Below, piece by piece: positions 1-11,795 of a stretch of DNA of 64,000 nucleotides (positions are counted from its first letter, which is position 1; the number at the start of each line of letters is the position of its first letter). Position numbers and translations under genes: made by a program. The notes under the pieces were generated by a model. That model ran no database searches. It had not been told where the DNA came from and worked only from the letters and a program-made list of their open reading frames with translations. This DNA is from Pontederia crassipes. Its lineage: Eukaryota > Streptophyta > Magnoliopsida > Commelinales > Pontederiaceae. The DNA lies in contig CM060194.1 of the NCBI GenBank assembly GCA_030549335.1, forward strand, positions 38,209,171-38,273,170, read 5' to 3'.

Positions 1-302
1 TTCCTGGAGATCTCTCTAGTTATTGACATCAAGTACAAATATTCCAAATTTAAGAACTAGTAAGAGAAAAAGAAGACATCTCTTCTCCATCAGTTTTTGG
101 AGAAAGAGAGTAGAAATACATGATGCCTAATTCAAAGTGCATTTAAACAATAGAACCCATTCCCCCCACTCAAAAAAAAAAAAAAAGATAACAATAGACT
201 ATTCTTCCACTCTCCTTACATTCGTTTCTCCAAGTGTGAAACTATTGAATGAAAAATCATACAAGGTAGAAAATATAAGTAAAAAAAATGGAAGAACGAA
301 CC
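1..302 (-). other. 3' flank of the TBL gene
   Basis: This stretch lies downstream of the TBL stop codon and probably contains its 3' untranslated region. It is AT-rich, with an A-run near 173-186 that reads as T on the gene strand. The short plus-strand reading frame here has no recognisable similarity and looks like chance. Confidence 0.5.
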
Positions 303-2403
303 CTATAATTTTCTCGAGGTGATGTATGTTGACAAGATCTGATTCCACACATCAGGAACCCCCGGAAGGCACCAGTGATTACAGTCTGAATAGCTACTTG
401 GGTTTGCAAGTTGCTCTTCAGTTATATTATCCCAAAATTTTCTATAAATTGACGGATGGCCATCTTTTCGGTACTCCGAGAGTTGAGTTATATTAAGAAT
501 CTGCACATCTACTCCTTTGTATCTTAATCTTGCAATCACGTCTTCCGCTATCCGCATCATTTTGTAATCTGATCTTTTTCCTCCATACTCTGCATTACTA
601 ATGGGCTCTGTCTCGCCGTAGCAGTTTTGGTTGCTTTCTGCACCCCATTCTTCACCCCTATCATTGCAGACAAGCAATATGATCAAGATGCTTGTTATCT
701 GAGTTGTAAGATATGGAACCAATTGAGAACAAAGAAATAGTAACAGAATGAAAACGCACACTATGTAGTTTTAGTCTGAGTAAGAGAGTGTAATCAAAAT
801 GTTGGTACCAAAGTTTACAAGTTAGTTTTTCTTCTCTTTGTAACTTTGTTCTAGATTTCAGCCAAGGCAGATAAGAATGAGCTAATTTCTCACCAGGCAT
901 GAGTTGGTGACAAGCTGACGAAAAATATCTGCGACTTGTGCTTCTGGTGTGATTCAAGCCAATCCGACCATGTCTTGAGTGCTAACTCAAAGCCCTCTAT
1001 CATCTCAACCTCATGGGTGTTGTTATTTTTGCCATCAAAGGATCCATACCTGTTCCATAAATATGTTGCCGTCAAAGTAAAACTATTTACAGGGAATCCC
1101 TTTGATGGGTATAAAATAGAAATTTGTTGGACACCTTTGTTCAGAACATAACCATGGAGAGAAAGACAAACCTCAATGGAAGCAGAAAGAGGAATACTAT
1201 AAAAAAAATCAAATGCTGATATGTGGAGTGGACACAGAAGAACAGACAATACTTACAAGACCTTCATCTTCATCCTTGGTTTCTTCCACCAAAGATAAGA
1301 GTTGAACACAAGTATGTCAGCATCTGACCAGTGCTTCGCATGCTTTCTGATTGAACCATAGCGAATTATCCTGGTTGGCATGCGATGGTTATAAGGATCA
1401 TCACAGTTGGACTCCAGCAGCAAAGGAGACCAGTAGAAATCAATCGAGGCATTGAACTCCTGCAATTGTAACAACAAGAAAACTGTAGAAATCCTGAAAA
1501 ATCAACGAGCTTTTCCAAGCTTTCAGCATGTACCTTGATCTTGAAGGACATAAGCGAGCGATGGTATTTCATACTTTTGCGGCTACTGTCTACGAGAGAC
1601 TCCACCATGCACACCATTGACACCCACTGATTCCTATTGAGAGAATCTCCAACAAACACCATTCTCTTTCCCCTTAACTTTTCCAGGAATTTTTTGGCAT
1701 CAAACCTGATTTTTTTTTACAATCCTGACTTTAACACATCTGATGAAGTAATCGAAAACAAACGCCCATTGTTAATCGTAATAAGAGAGTTGTGTATATT
1801 GATGCCTCATCAGCACTTTGAGGTGCTGATAAATCCATTATTTTTACATTTGAACAGAGGAAGAAACAGAAACAGGATCATTCCTACAGAAATATTGCCT
1901 AGGATGAAGTTAGCGTCATTCCGTTTACATCTTTCTGTCACTTATTCTTCATTGAACCTGTTCAGAGATGAATCTCAATATTCAGAGTAGAAGTACCTGG
2001 AGAGGTTGCACCCATGGGGCTGCCACCTCCAATGCTGATACTTGAGGTCGCTCCTGCCATACTTATCGCAGGCCACTTCGTCGCTCATGTAGGAGCACCG
2101 CCGCCCGGAGTACAGCGGAGGGGTCGAGTTGTCGTAGACCCACTTCCCTCTGAATAGATCACACGCCTCCTCGCCCGGCATCTCCAAGTTCATCTTCCTC
2201 AGTTCAACTCGCTGTTCAGGGAAGGCCGTCGACCAAAGTTGCACCACCTCGTCGATGGAGATCAGGGAGATCGCCAGAATCGCACCGAAGAGCACGGCGA
2301 AGAAGAAGGATGCTACGTACGATCTGAGACAATTCCTGGTCAGTGCCCAGAGGGAATGACCCTTCTTGGCCATCATCTGCCACTGCCCGCCTCTAAACTC
2401 CAT
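303..2403 (-). CDS. Trichome birefringence-like (TBL) polysaccharide O-acetyltransferase, five exons
   Basis: A complete gene can be assembled on the minus strand from exons 2403-1997, 1705-1534, 1459-1257, 1049-894 and 657-303. All four introns have GT-AG ends and the frame stays open for 430 residues. Residues 29-50 form one membrane anchor after a short basic cytosolic tail, as expected for a type II Golgi protein. The Cys-rich TBL (PMR5 N) domain spans about 80-136 (ACDLFRGKWVYD, WRWQPHGC). The PC-esterase domain follows with GDSL at 155-158 (nucleophile Ser157), ADILVFNSYLWW, and the DxxH motif D404-C-N-H407 inside DCNHWCLPGVPD. The family moves acetyl groups onto xylan, mannan or pectin in the Golgi. 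The MKVL-x-GSF and WW signatures resemble the xylan-acetylating TBL28-35 group, but the substrate is inferred. All catalytic residues are present, so the gene looks functional. Confidence 0.93.
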
Positions 2404-3197
2404 GCACCACGGCGACTTAGTGCTGCTCCGTTACATCTCGGCTGCCGCGAGGTGGAGGTTGGTATGGAAATAGGAGTCGTATGACGCGACCACTTGGGAA
2501 CTTTAAGTGCTCCAACAAGCAAATCCAAGGGACGCCATTGCCGTACTTTGCACCGTCTCAATGGAGAATACAAATTAAGTCCAGAGGAAAACAAAACACA
2601 TGACCTGCTCTCAATTTCAAATTAATGTGCATTTCCTTGTATGTTTAATTGTTTTGGTACATGCATAGGAAAAATATTAATGCATTGTAATGGATTCTTA
2701 CTTAAAGTAGATGGATGGTGTACTGTAGAAAAGTTAAAGAGGAAGGCTAATTTGTGGAGATTTAATGCTGTTCATTGGAAATACGTGGTTAATCAGCACT
2801 CATTACATATTACATATTATTTTTTTAATTGAAAAACGCATATGAAAATCAATAAAATAAATTATGTAATTGATCATTTAATCGATAAATAATTTTATAT
2901 GACTTATATCATAATGGCGTCATAAAATAATTCAAATTATTATCTATCTTTTTAAATTTTACACCTTCGTATATTCCTTTCTCGTTTTACTTGTCATCAT
3001 GTTTGTCAATAATAAATTATGTAATTGATCATTTAATCGATAAATCGAATTGATTCTTCTAGCCACAGGAATTCATTCATCTCGCCAAAATTTAGTTCAA
3101 GTCACCCTCCGATGATTAAAGTGTTTGAACCAGAAAAGGAACCAACGAGTTCTAAGAATTATAAGTTAAAAAGCCAAACAAGTCCCGGTCTGTGTTC
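2404..3197. other. TBL upstream region
   Basis: This is the 5' side of the TBL gene (promoter side on the minus strand). About 200 bp next to the start codon are GC-richer and probably hold the 5' UTR. Beyond about 2600 the DNA becomes AT-rich. The string aataaattatgtaattgatcatttaatcgataaat occurs twice in shortened form (near 2856 and 3010), a small direct repeat. No second gene is visible. Confidence 0.45.
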
Positions 3198-3205
3198 CAT
3201 GGAAC

Positions 3206-3962
3206 CATGGTTGTTTGGACCGGACCGGACCGGCCGGTCCGACCGGACCGGACCGGGAGGTCCGACCGGTCCAACCGTCGACCGCCACTTGAGACGGATT
3301 TGGTTCGATCCTAAAACCGGACTAGCATTTGAACCGTTTTGAATCGGTCAAAATCGGACTAAAATCGCTGAACCGCCGTATTAGAAAAAATTAGAAAAAT
3401 GTGAGCCCAGTAAGTTTTGAACCCATGACCTCTTAAACAATTTAATGTGTACATTTCACTATGCCATGTTTATTCATTTGAATACTAAGTTATTTTATAT
3501 TATACAATAGTTATCATCACTCATTTATCAAATTATTTTTTTAATAAGAAAATTTATAATATTTTTAAATGTCAAATATTAAATATGAAAAAATTAGTTA
3601 CCTAATTAAATTAAAAAATAGAAACTACAATAATCTTTCTAGTTTAAGTAAATATTAATAGTTGAATTTGAGAAATATGAATTTGTAAATTATAATTGAA
3701 TACATTAAAATCACATAAAACTCATATCAATAGTTAAATATGTCACATTTGATTTCTTAACTTTAATTAAAATGATTTAACCATATGTACTTTGATATAG
3801 AAATATATTAATTATTGATAAGAATATATAAGTATTATAGTTTATCTTTTTATATTATTTTATTAATATTCGGTTCGACCGTTCGGATTAATCGGTTCGA
3901 CCGGTCTAACCTGACCCGGAGATCTATCCGGGTCGACGTCCGGTCCGGGTCTTACAACCTTG
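3206..3962. mobile_element. Non-autonomous hAT-like element with GACCGG-rich ends
   Basis: The 757-bp segment is flanked by a perfect 8-bp direct repeat, catggaac (3198-3205 and 3963-3970). Its ends are imperfect inverted repeats: CATGGTTGTTTGGACC at the left and, read inward, CAAGGTTGTAAGACCC at the right. An 8-bp duplication with termini beginning CA fits the hAT superfamily. Both ends carry dense GACCGG/CCGGTC runs (3218-3275 and 3870-3950), while the middle is AT-rich with no coding capacity. A transposase of another element would have had to move it. The middle contains a tRNA-B-box-like string near 3418, taken as coincidental. Confidence 0.72.
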
Positions 3963-4278
3963 CATGGAACCTTATCGGCGTTGCTACAGTATTCGCCCAT
4001 AGTTCTACTCTATATGATCTTTAGGCTCGTGATTAATTTGCATTAATGATAAATGACATTTTTTATCTTTTTTTTTTAATTTTTAGTCTCCGGAAATAAG
4101 TAATTAGTAAGAAGATAAAAATTGAAAAATACAAAAGTCATATTTACTAATTGCACATGAACTCTCCCCCATGGATGTTATTCAATTGCGGTAGAAAATT
4201 CTGACAATGAGCGTCAAATAAAGTATCATTGATTTTGATTTGATTAACCGTGATCCCACATAGATGGTGTGTTACTAA

Positions 4279-4676
4279 GGGCATGTTTGAATAAGCTTAT
4301 AAGTCACTTAAAATAATTTATTAACAGTTTTGAAGATATCTCTCTGTTTGATAACTGACAAAACGAATTGATAAGTACTTGTAAATCAGAAAAAATAAGC
4401 CAGGGGACTCCAACTTATTTTGTGTGCAAAAAAAAGTTGATAAAATTGATGAATGAATGTACTATTTTGCCCTTATAATATACATAACTTTTTTTTATAT
4501 ATTTCATCTATCATAATATTAAGAACTTTTTAATCATTCTACTAAAATAATAACTTATAAGTTTTTTATTGCCAAACATGTAACTGCTTATTTTTTAAAA
4601 TAAGCTTCAACCATTATATTACTTATTAGCACTTTAATTTATCAGTTATTTTATGTCAGCTAAAACAAACATGCCC
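4279..4676. mobile_element. Tourist-like (PIF/Harbinger) MITE
   Basis: The ends are perfect 11-bp inverted repeats (GGGCATGTTTG at 4279 and CAAACATGCCC ending at 4676), flanked by the 3-bp duplication TAA (4276-4278 and 4677-4679). The 398-bp length, the TAA target and the absence of coding capacity fit a Tourist MITE. The interior has palindromic AAGCTTATAAG / CTTATAAGTT tracts. Confidence 0.85.
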
Positions 4677-4696
4677 TAAATGTAATGCAAAATTAA

Positions 4697-5094
4697 GAGT
4701 CTGTTTGGCTAAGCTTATAAGTCACTTGAAATGATTTATAAGCAATGTGAAGAAAACTCACTGTTTGATAAGTGACAAAAAGAGCTCGTAAGCACTTATT
4801 TTAACTGCTTATAAGTAAAAAAAATAAGCTGGGGACCATCTTATTTTGTTTGAGAAAAAAGTTGATTAATTTGATGAACGAATGTACTATTTGCCCTTAT
4901 AATATACATAATTTTCTTTATAAATTTCATCTATCATAATATTAAGGACTTATTGGTCATTTTATTAAAACAATAACTTATAAGTTTTTTTTATTACCAA
5001 ACACGTAATTGCTTATTTTTTAACATAAGCTTTAGTCATTGAACTACTTATCAACACTTCAACTTATCAACTATTTTATAAAACCAAACACATA
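4697..5094. mobile_element. Second, diverged Tourist-like MITE
   Basis: This segment follows the first MITE after about 20 bp, in the same orientation, and is clearly homologous along its length (AAGCTTATAAGTCACTT, GCCCTTATAATATACATAA and ACTTATAAGTTTTTT tracts shared). The terminal repeats are worn: GAGTCTGTTTGG at the left and CCAAACACATA at the right. TAA precedes the left end, but the right target copy is no longer recognisable. Confidence 0.65.
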
Positions 5095-5487
5095 GTGACA
5101 AGTAACAAAGGGAGTCACCTCTAAAATTCATAAAGGTTACTTTTACAATCCAATCATAACCAAGAACTACATGAAAATTATCATGATTGTTTAGTAAAAG
5201 TTAAAGTGCTCACCTCTGAAAGGTAAAAGATGGAGTGAGAAGAAGAAATAACATGAACATAAGAAGAAATAACATGAACATGAAAAGAAATATGAACATG
5301 AACAATTACATGAGCAAGAAGAATATGAGCATGAATTTAAATAAGAATAAGATAAGTAAAGAAATAATTATTTATTGAAACACATGGTTATTGGCATTGA
5401 CCTTCATTATTAATTTTAATCATGAATTTATAATTTTTATATTAATTGAGCATCATTGCTCATGAAAAACATGAGAAGTAAGGATAG
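5095..5487. other. AT-rich spacer with a short tandem repeat
   Basis: No gene is visible. Around 5239-5300 a unit of about 21 bp (AAGAAGAAATAACATGAACAT) is repeated two to three times and grades into AACATGAA-type repeats. Confidence 0.5.
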
Positions 5488-5492
5488 AAGCG

Positions 5493-7169
5493 TGATGCAT
5501 GCAAAATACAACATATATTTAAACATGAATTTAATTTTATTTCGATTCACTTTATTATCACATACATCATTTTATGAACTTATTTATATTAATTTTACAA
5601 AATTAAAAATCTATACAAATGTTATATTTTATTATCTAGGAAGCAAGAAAAAATGAATTACGAATCCAACAAAAAAAAAACGCGCTTAAAAGTGGGAACA
5701 GTGAGTTTGTTGGAATGTGTGTTATCACGGGCCGTGAAGAAGCCATGAAATCTCTGTCCCAGGCCGTTAAAATGCATCTTTTCAAGGGCAGAAAGTTGCT
5801 CGAGATACGGCCGTGAACAGACTGTCGTGGGCCATGAAATCTATTATTTTACTCTAAATCGGACACTATAAGCGCCGTTAAATCTATCACAGGCCGTGAA
5901 AACTCATTTTTAGTCCAATTTGGACACTGTTCAGGCCGTTAAATCCCTATAAGAGACCGTGACCAAGCCTAGTTACGAGATTTGGATGGATTTTTAGAAG
6001 AATTTGAAGTGCACAAAGATTCATACACGTATTATATGATACTAGGATGATTTGAAAATATATTATGGTCCAATTTTAGAGTTTGACAAAAACAAAATTT
6101 CAGAACTAATTCATATCCGAATTTTTCTTATTTCACGTAGAAAAGATTTTCATTTCTTTTCCAATCACATGAAAAGCTAAATCCCTATAACTAGAGCCTT
6201 TCTACCAGCTGGAGAGAGCATGCTAGGGTCTGCAATCAGAGTTTTGAAGTCAAGAATGTGGGAGAACTTCAGAGGGCTCGTTGAAATTTATGCACGATTG
6301 CCTCTAGACGAAGACCGGGCAGTAGTTCTTCGATGTTCCTAAGAGTACTCTCTGCTCTGGATGATTTTATGCTTAATTGATACATTATTCTATCTTTAAT
6401 AATTTGGATCTTTTAGTTTTATTTTCTGTTTGAGACAATTGTAATAATTTTAATCGTTAAAGATAAACTGTTAAACCTTATTTCATAATCGATTATAGTT
6501 CAATTTTCTTTCGAATATGTATGCTATTATTAATGCTTTTTAGAGATTAATTGCCTTCTATAGTTAGCTATCATCCTTTGTAGGAGTAGTTACTTTTGAT
6601 TGCATGATTTCTGTTAAATTGATTTTTGACTTTTAAGTCCAAGCATTGCATATCACAACTGGTATGATCCTCGGTGGAATATTAGTTGTGCGATCTATTA
6701 ATCATTATCATGATATGATTGATAATAGTTTAGAAACTATATTTTAATGTATTTTAATTTCAGGTTTGATTAGATTATGATCCGTGATGGAGTAGTCTTA
6801 ATCTAATTGAATTAAGATAGGTTGACTGATTCTAAATGGAAATCAATAATTTTGAGTAGACTCTAATCCATCGTTAGAAACTAACTTGTAATATTTTGTC
6901 AATTCAGTTTATCTGTAATTTCTTTTATCATCCTAAATTTTATGCATTAGTAGATTATATTAGATTAATTTAGTTTATAGTCTTACTTTTCTATAATTTT
7001 ATTTTCTGCATATCTTTTACCTAAAATTTTGTTGTCTCATATTAGCCTCCGAAATTAGTTTAGTTAAGTAAGTTAATTTTTCGTGAGTTTGACACTCTAC
7101 TCATTACACTTTATTATTTGAGCGACTAGTGCACTTGTTAGCATTTAATTACTATCAATTCTCGCATTA
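5493..7169 (+). repeat. 5' LTR of the gypsy-type element
   Basis: This 1,677-bp copy starts TGATGCATG. Between about 5727 and 5965 it holds about eight copies of a GGCCGTKAAA-like motif. A TATA-like CCCTATAACTAG near 6183 marks the likely U3/R boundary, where the right LTR has CCCTATAAATAG. The remainder is AT-rich. It ends ATTA, where the right LTR has ATCA. Confidence 0.72.
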
Positions 7170-7753
7170 AATTTTTTGCGTCATTGCCGGGGAATTATTC
7201 TTTATTTGCTACGCTTATTTTATGTACTTTTATACTTTACTTTTCTTTTGTTTTCACTTGTTCTTTTAGTTGTGTAAGTTTTTTTGTTTACATCTTTCGT
7301 ACATGGCTCAACTATCACACACATATCACTACATCCTAAATGTGAAATAAGAAATGTTCATCAATCAACAAATTGAGGAAGATAACGATGCTGTCCAACA
7401 ATATAACGTTCACATTGAGGCAACAACGAGTCATAACAACATAAAGATGTCTCAACAAATTGATTATGAAAATTTCTTTTTGAACCAGAAGCCATCAACA
7501 CAACCAAGTTGAATCACCTATTGAACAACCCTCCAAGAAATCATGTCAAATCAAAAATCTGGAGAGTCAATTTTTAAATTTATGACATCAAATTCAGGAA
7601 ACACAAGAGGATATCACATCACTTCTCAATTCGAAGCCTTTAGCTGAGTCGAAAGTTGATCTCAAAGGAATAATGGGTCAATTTATTATAAGAATTAAAA
7701 AAAATCACAAGCACAAGACCTACATATTCAAAACTTAGCAGCCCAATTGACTC
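7170..7753 (+). pseudogene. Remnant of gypsy internal region (gag-like leader)
   Basis: The segment starts with the primer-binding-like string TTGCCGGGGAA. It then has short, repeatedly interrupted coding stretches rich in Gln, Asn and Ser (for example QQIEEDNDAVQQYN) that look like the N-terminal gag region of non-autonomous gypsy elements. No protease, reverse transcriptase or integrase is left. The deletion also removed about the first 50 bp of the right LTR. Confidence 0.5.
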
Positions 7754-9358
7754 AAATTCACTTTCTTATCACATGAATCATTTTATGAGTTTATTTACAT
7801 TAATTTTAAAAAAATATTTTATTATTTAGAAAGCAAGAAAAATGAATTACAAAGTAAAAAAAATGCTCAAATCGAAGTTAAAACGAAGCCAAAAAGTGAA
7901 AAAATAGTGAGATTGCTGGAATGTGTGTTGTCACGGGCCATGAAGGATGTTTCACAGGCTGTAAAGAAGCCGTGAAATCTCTCTCCCAAACCGTTAAAAT
8001 GCATCATTTCAAGGGCAAAAAGTTGCTCGAGACACGAACATGAGTAGACTTTCAAGAGTCATGAAATTCATTATTTTACTTCAAATCGGACACCGTAAGG
8101 GTCGTTAAATCACCATCACATGCTGGAAAAACTCATTTTTAGTCCGATTTGGACATTGTTCAAACTGTTAAACCCCAATGAAAGGTCGCGAGGAAGCATA
8201 GTTTCGAGATTTGAATGCATTTTTGTAAGAATTTAAAATGTACAAGGATTCCTACTCATATTATATAATTCTAGTATGATTTGGAAATATATTATAACCC
8301 AAATTTTAGAGTTTGACAAGGCCAAAATTTCAGAACTAACTCAAATCTGAATTTTTCTTATTTCACATAGAAGAGATTTCCGTTTCTTCTCCAATTACAT
8401 GGAAACTTGAATCCCTATAAATAGACCTGGATGCCAAGGCTTGCAACCAGAGTTTTGAAGCCAAAAACGTGGGAGAACTTCAGAGGGCTCATTGAAATAA
8501 TTTATGCACGATTGACTCTAAACAAAGACCGGGAGCAGTTCTTCGGTGTTCCTGAGAGTACTCTCCTCTCTATTTTCTGTTGAGATGATTTTATGATTAA
8601 TTGATACATTATTCTATCTTGAGTAATTTGAATCTTTTAGTTTTATTTTTTGATTGATTTTAATCGTTAAAGGCAATCTGTTAAACCTCATTTCATAATC
8701 GATTATAGTTCAATTTTGTTTCAAATATGCATGCTATTATTAATACTTTTTCAGAGATTAATTATCTTCTATAGTTAACTATCATCTTTATAGGAGCAGT
8801 TACCTTTGATTGTATGATTTCTGTGAAATTGATTCTTGACTTTTAAGTCGAAGCATTCCATCTCACAATTCATATGAACCATGGCAGAATATTAGTTGTC
8901 TGGTCTATTAATCATTACCATAGTATGGTTGATAATAGTTTAGAGACTACATTTTAATGTATCTTAATTTCATGTTTGATTAGATTATGATCTGTGACGG
9001 AGTAGTCATAATCTAATTTGAATTAAGATAGGTTGACTGATTCTAGATGAAAATTAATAATTTGAGTAGAATCTAATCCGTCGCTAAAAAATAAATTTGT
9101 CTACAATTTCTTTTATCTTCCTAAGCCCTATGCATCAGTAGATTAGATTAGATTAATTTAGTTTTTAGTCTTTACTTTTCTATAATTTTATTTTCTGCAC
9201 ATCTTTTATCCAAAATCTTGTTGTCTCCTATTAGCCCCTAAAATTAGTTTAGTTAAGTAAGTTAATTCTTTGTGGGTTCGACACTCTACTGATTATACTT
9301 TATTACTTGAGCGACTAGTGTACTTGCTAGCATTTAATTATTATCAATTCTCGCATCA
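7754..9358 (+). repeat. 3' LTR of the gypsy-type element (5' tip missing)
   Basis: The segment is colinear with the left LTR from its position of about 5544 onward. It includes the GGCCGTGAA-like motif cluster (7930-8190) and a better TATA box, CCCTATAAATAGACC (8412). It is visibly diverged by many substitutions and small gaps, which indicates an old insertion. Confidence 0.72.
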
Positions 9359-9363
9359 AAGCA

Positions 9364-10285
9364 TGTGCAATAGCCAATTTCGTGGTGATATCAAGTGCAG
9401 ATGAGACCGAGTCATTAAGACTCTTTGTTGTTATTTAATGTCATAGTTATTGAAAAGATAGTTAGCATTTGGAGGACTAATAGGAGAATAGAGTAAAGTT
9501 TGCTTTCGCACTCAGTTAAAGAATTGTTAAACTTTATTTCGCTTCTCTATTCTATGTAATAAAGGTTTAAGAAGAAAGAATTGTATCCAACACACCTCAA
9601 AAGAAGTTCAATTGTCACATGACAGGAGGATGTAATTTAAGAGCATTACAATAAGAGTGTAATAGTATAATAAATTATCTTTGTGGTGAGATTGAAATCA
9701 AGAAGAAAATTAGCATATGAATAAATATACTCAAACATAAAGTAGAGTGAGCAATGATGCTTGATTAAACAAAAATGAGATAGAATTATAGTTCAAGTGA
9801 ACCTCTAATGTATATGCAACATTAGAATAGGAAATTAATTCATTAAAAAAAATCAATGCAAGTATGATTCTTGTTAGAAGGAGTCAATGCAATAATTTGG
9901 TTTTTTAGTTTACATTTCAATGCTTTACCAATGTAATGAGAGAGGTATTTCCTTCAATTTTTGAATATTTAATATTTCTAGACAATGCCTTTCGTCAGTG
10001 TTTCCACTGTCATAAATTTTATGAGCGATCGATGATTGTGCACACAATGATGAATTCCATATATAAGGGAAGAGTGCATCATCTCTAAGTGATATACTCT
10101 CTCATTTAAATGATAAAGATCAATCGTGCAACAAGAGAACAACTGAACCTATGCATATAACCATACAATGGACAATACTACGTATGCTCTTGTCGATTAG
10201 CAAGGGCACCGTGACTTTTATTTTATATTAATTAAGTTCTTGTCTCTTGTTATTTGGGACTCGGATCATAACTATGCAATGTGGA
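9364..10285. other. Intergenic DNA between gypsy and CACTA remnants
   Basis: No recognisable gene. The segment follows the right target copy of the gypsy element and runs to the point where similarity with the CACTA transposase begins. It may hold the unrecognised broken end of the CACTA element. Confidence 0.35.
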
Positions 10286-10289
10286 TTAT

Positions 10290-11300
10290 AGTGGATTGAA
10301 GCGGTGCAAAGTCCTAATATAACAATAGTGATTCTAGTGAGAAAGCCGGGTGAAGTGCATCAAATCATTTTCATGCCTCAATATATGAAGGATGTGTAAT
10401 GAAATTTTGATCATCACATGCCCATTCTCTTTGCCACCTCATAAATGATGCAGTTTTCTAAAAAAAAAATAATCGTTGTAGTCTTGGAACTATGGGAAAA
10501 TATTTGAATATTGCATTTACCATATTTTTTTTGAACTTTGATAATTCTTTCTCGGCTTGTATATGGGCTCGCCTAGATAGAACAACTCAAAATGAGTTAT
10601 TTTCCTTGTAATACAACATACAATGATTGTGACATGCATCAATCTTTTAGTATTCTAACCCTAAATCTCTCATAAATCTTTTGCACTTGTAAAAATTCTC
10701 TGATAATTTCTCTAAAGCTGAAAGCATACTCTTAATAATGGCAATCATCCGGTCAAAATAACTTTCGCTCATATTAAATTATAATTTTAAGTTCATAAAT
10801 TGTGCCACTACAGAAAGTGTAGTTTACTTCACACATCCATCACATAAAGGTTCGTCTGCTTCTTCGAGAAGATTATAAAATTTAGAAGCCGAAGGATTCG
10901 GGTCTTCTTCAATCAATGTTTCGCCAATATTTTTTCCTAACATTGCATCTCATATCATATCACTGTATAGATTGCTCAACTCGCTCACATTGGTATCTAC
11001 ATTAGTATCAACTGTTGTCTCTTTAGTCCATCTTTCTTCGTTATGAAAGAACTAATTTATATATGTCAATAAGAAACTGTTGTAATAAAACTCCTTATGC
11101 ACATCATATCTTACTTTCCACTGATAACATTTGCACCTCCCGCATGGACATAAAATTTCACCATATGAAGAAGCAACACCTTCATTTTGAATATGCCACA
11201 TTAATAAATTCATCATTATCATCCTTATATTGTTCTGTTAATAACGGTGCATTTATCCTTCCAACGACGAATTCAACTACAATTTAGCTTTGTCATTTTT
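10290..11300 (-). pseudogene. TNP2-type CACTA transposase fragment
   Basis: The reverse complement matches 47200-48200 of the other CACTA element segment by segment. The matches include the stretch behind SCFDRMLAIIKSML (near 10700-10760), the region coding for the Cys-containing transposase-associated domain (near 11100-11280), and the part following the DxxR-like TATDGF region (near 10294). Frames are broken by numerous stops and shifts, so no product is expected. The fragment ends abruptly at its left side. Confidence 0.75.
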
Positions 11301-11795
11301 GTAATGGACAACATTAAGTCATATGTCAATAAATGATTATACTTGAAACATGTGATTTTGGAGTTATGAAGTCCAAAATCACATGTTTGAATATAAGATC
11401 TTCGTATTCATAATCGTATTGATTATCATATTCTCATGATATTTGCCAAGAATGTGGATCTACATTATTAGACAATTTTATGAGAACATGACCACAAAAA
11501 AATCATTACAGCATAAGGATTAATTATTAGCAAATTAATTATCATTTTTTAAATTGCCTTAATTCATAGCATAATTATTATCCATTTCTGCAGTGGACAA
11601 TTAGTTATCGTCTTTACATTTCTTAGGCATTACAAAAATCTATAATACAATCATAACAATACTAAGGATTAAACAACATGAACACATAGCATGATCGAAC
11701 TATACATCTACATAACATTCACAACACATTGAAGTTAAATATACTAGTCAAATTAGTATCCAAATTTAAATATATCTAAAAATCATTAAAGTCGG
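11300..11795 (-). other. CACTA first-intron-like AT-rich DNA (inverted copy)
   Basis: AT-rich DNA between the transposase start and the GC-rich leader exon. It contains the palindrome-like pair formed by TGAAACATGTGATTTTGGA and TCCAAAATCACATGTTT (11345-11390), also present at about 43310-43355 and 47120-47170 in the other element. Confidence 0.6.

Larger units (their letters stand above)
5493..9358 (+). mobile_element. Internally deleted Ty3/gypsy-type LTR retrotransposon
   Basis: Two long direct repeats (5493-7169 and about 7754-9358) flank only about 580 bp of internal DNA. The 5-bp target repeats are aagcg (5488-5492) and aagca (9359-9363), a single G-to-A change. The left LTR starts TGATGCATG and the right one ends ATCA. 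Directly after the left LTR comes TTTTTTGCGTCATTGCCGGGGAA, which resembles the primer-binding region of Athila/Tat-type gypsy elements. No pol domain remains, so the element cannot move by itself. It may be a deletion product or a non-autonomous family. The family assignment is inferred from the primer-binding region only. Confidence 0.75.

Noticed and set aside
1637..1990. Plus-strand frame opposite the first TBL intron
   Set aside because: It is antisense to exon 2 and the intron of the TBL gene, with no similarity.
3402..3460. tRNA-like string near GTTTTGAACCCATGACC
   Set aside because: It has no cloverleaf and lies inside a hAT-like element.
10805..10825. CACTACAGAAAG at 10806 as the left terminus of the inverted CACTA element
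   Set aside because: The same sequence is internal to the transposase gene at about 47670-47690 of the complete element, and similarity continues further left.
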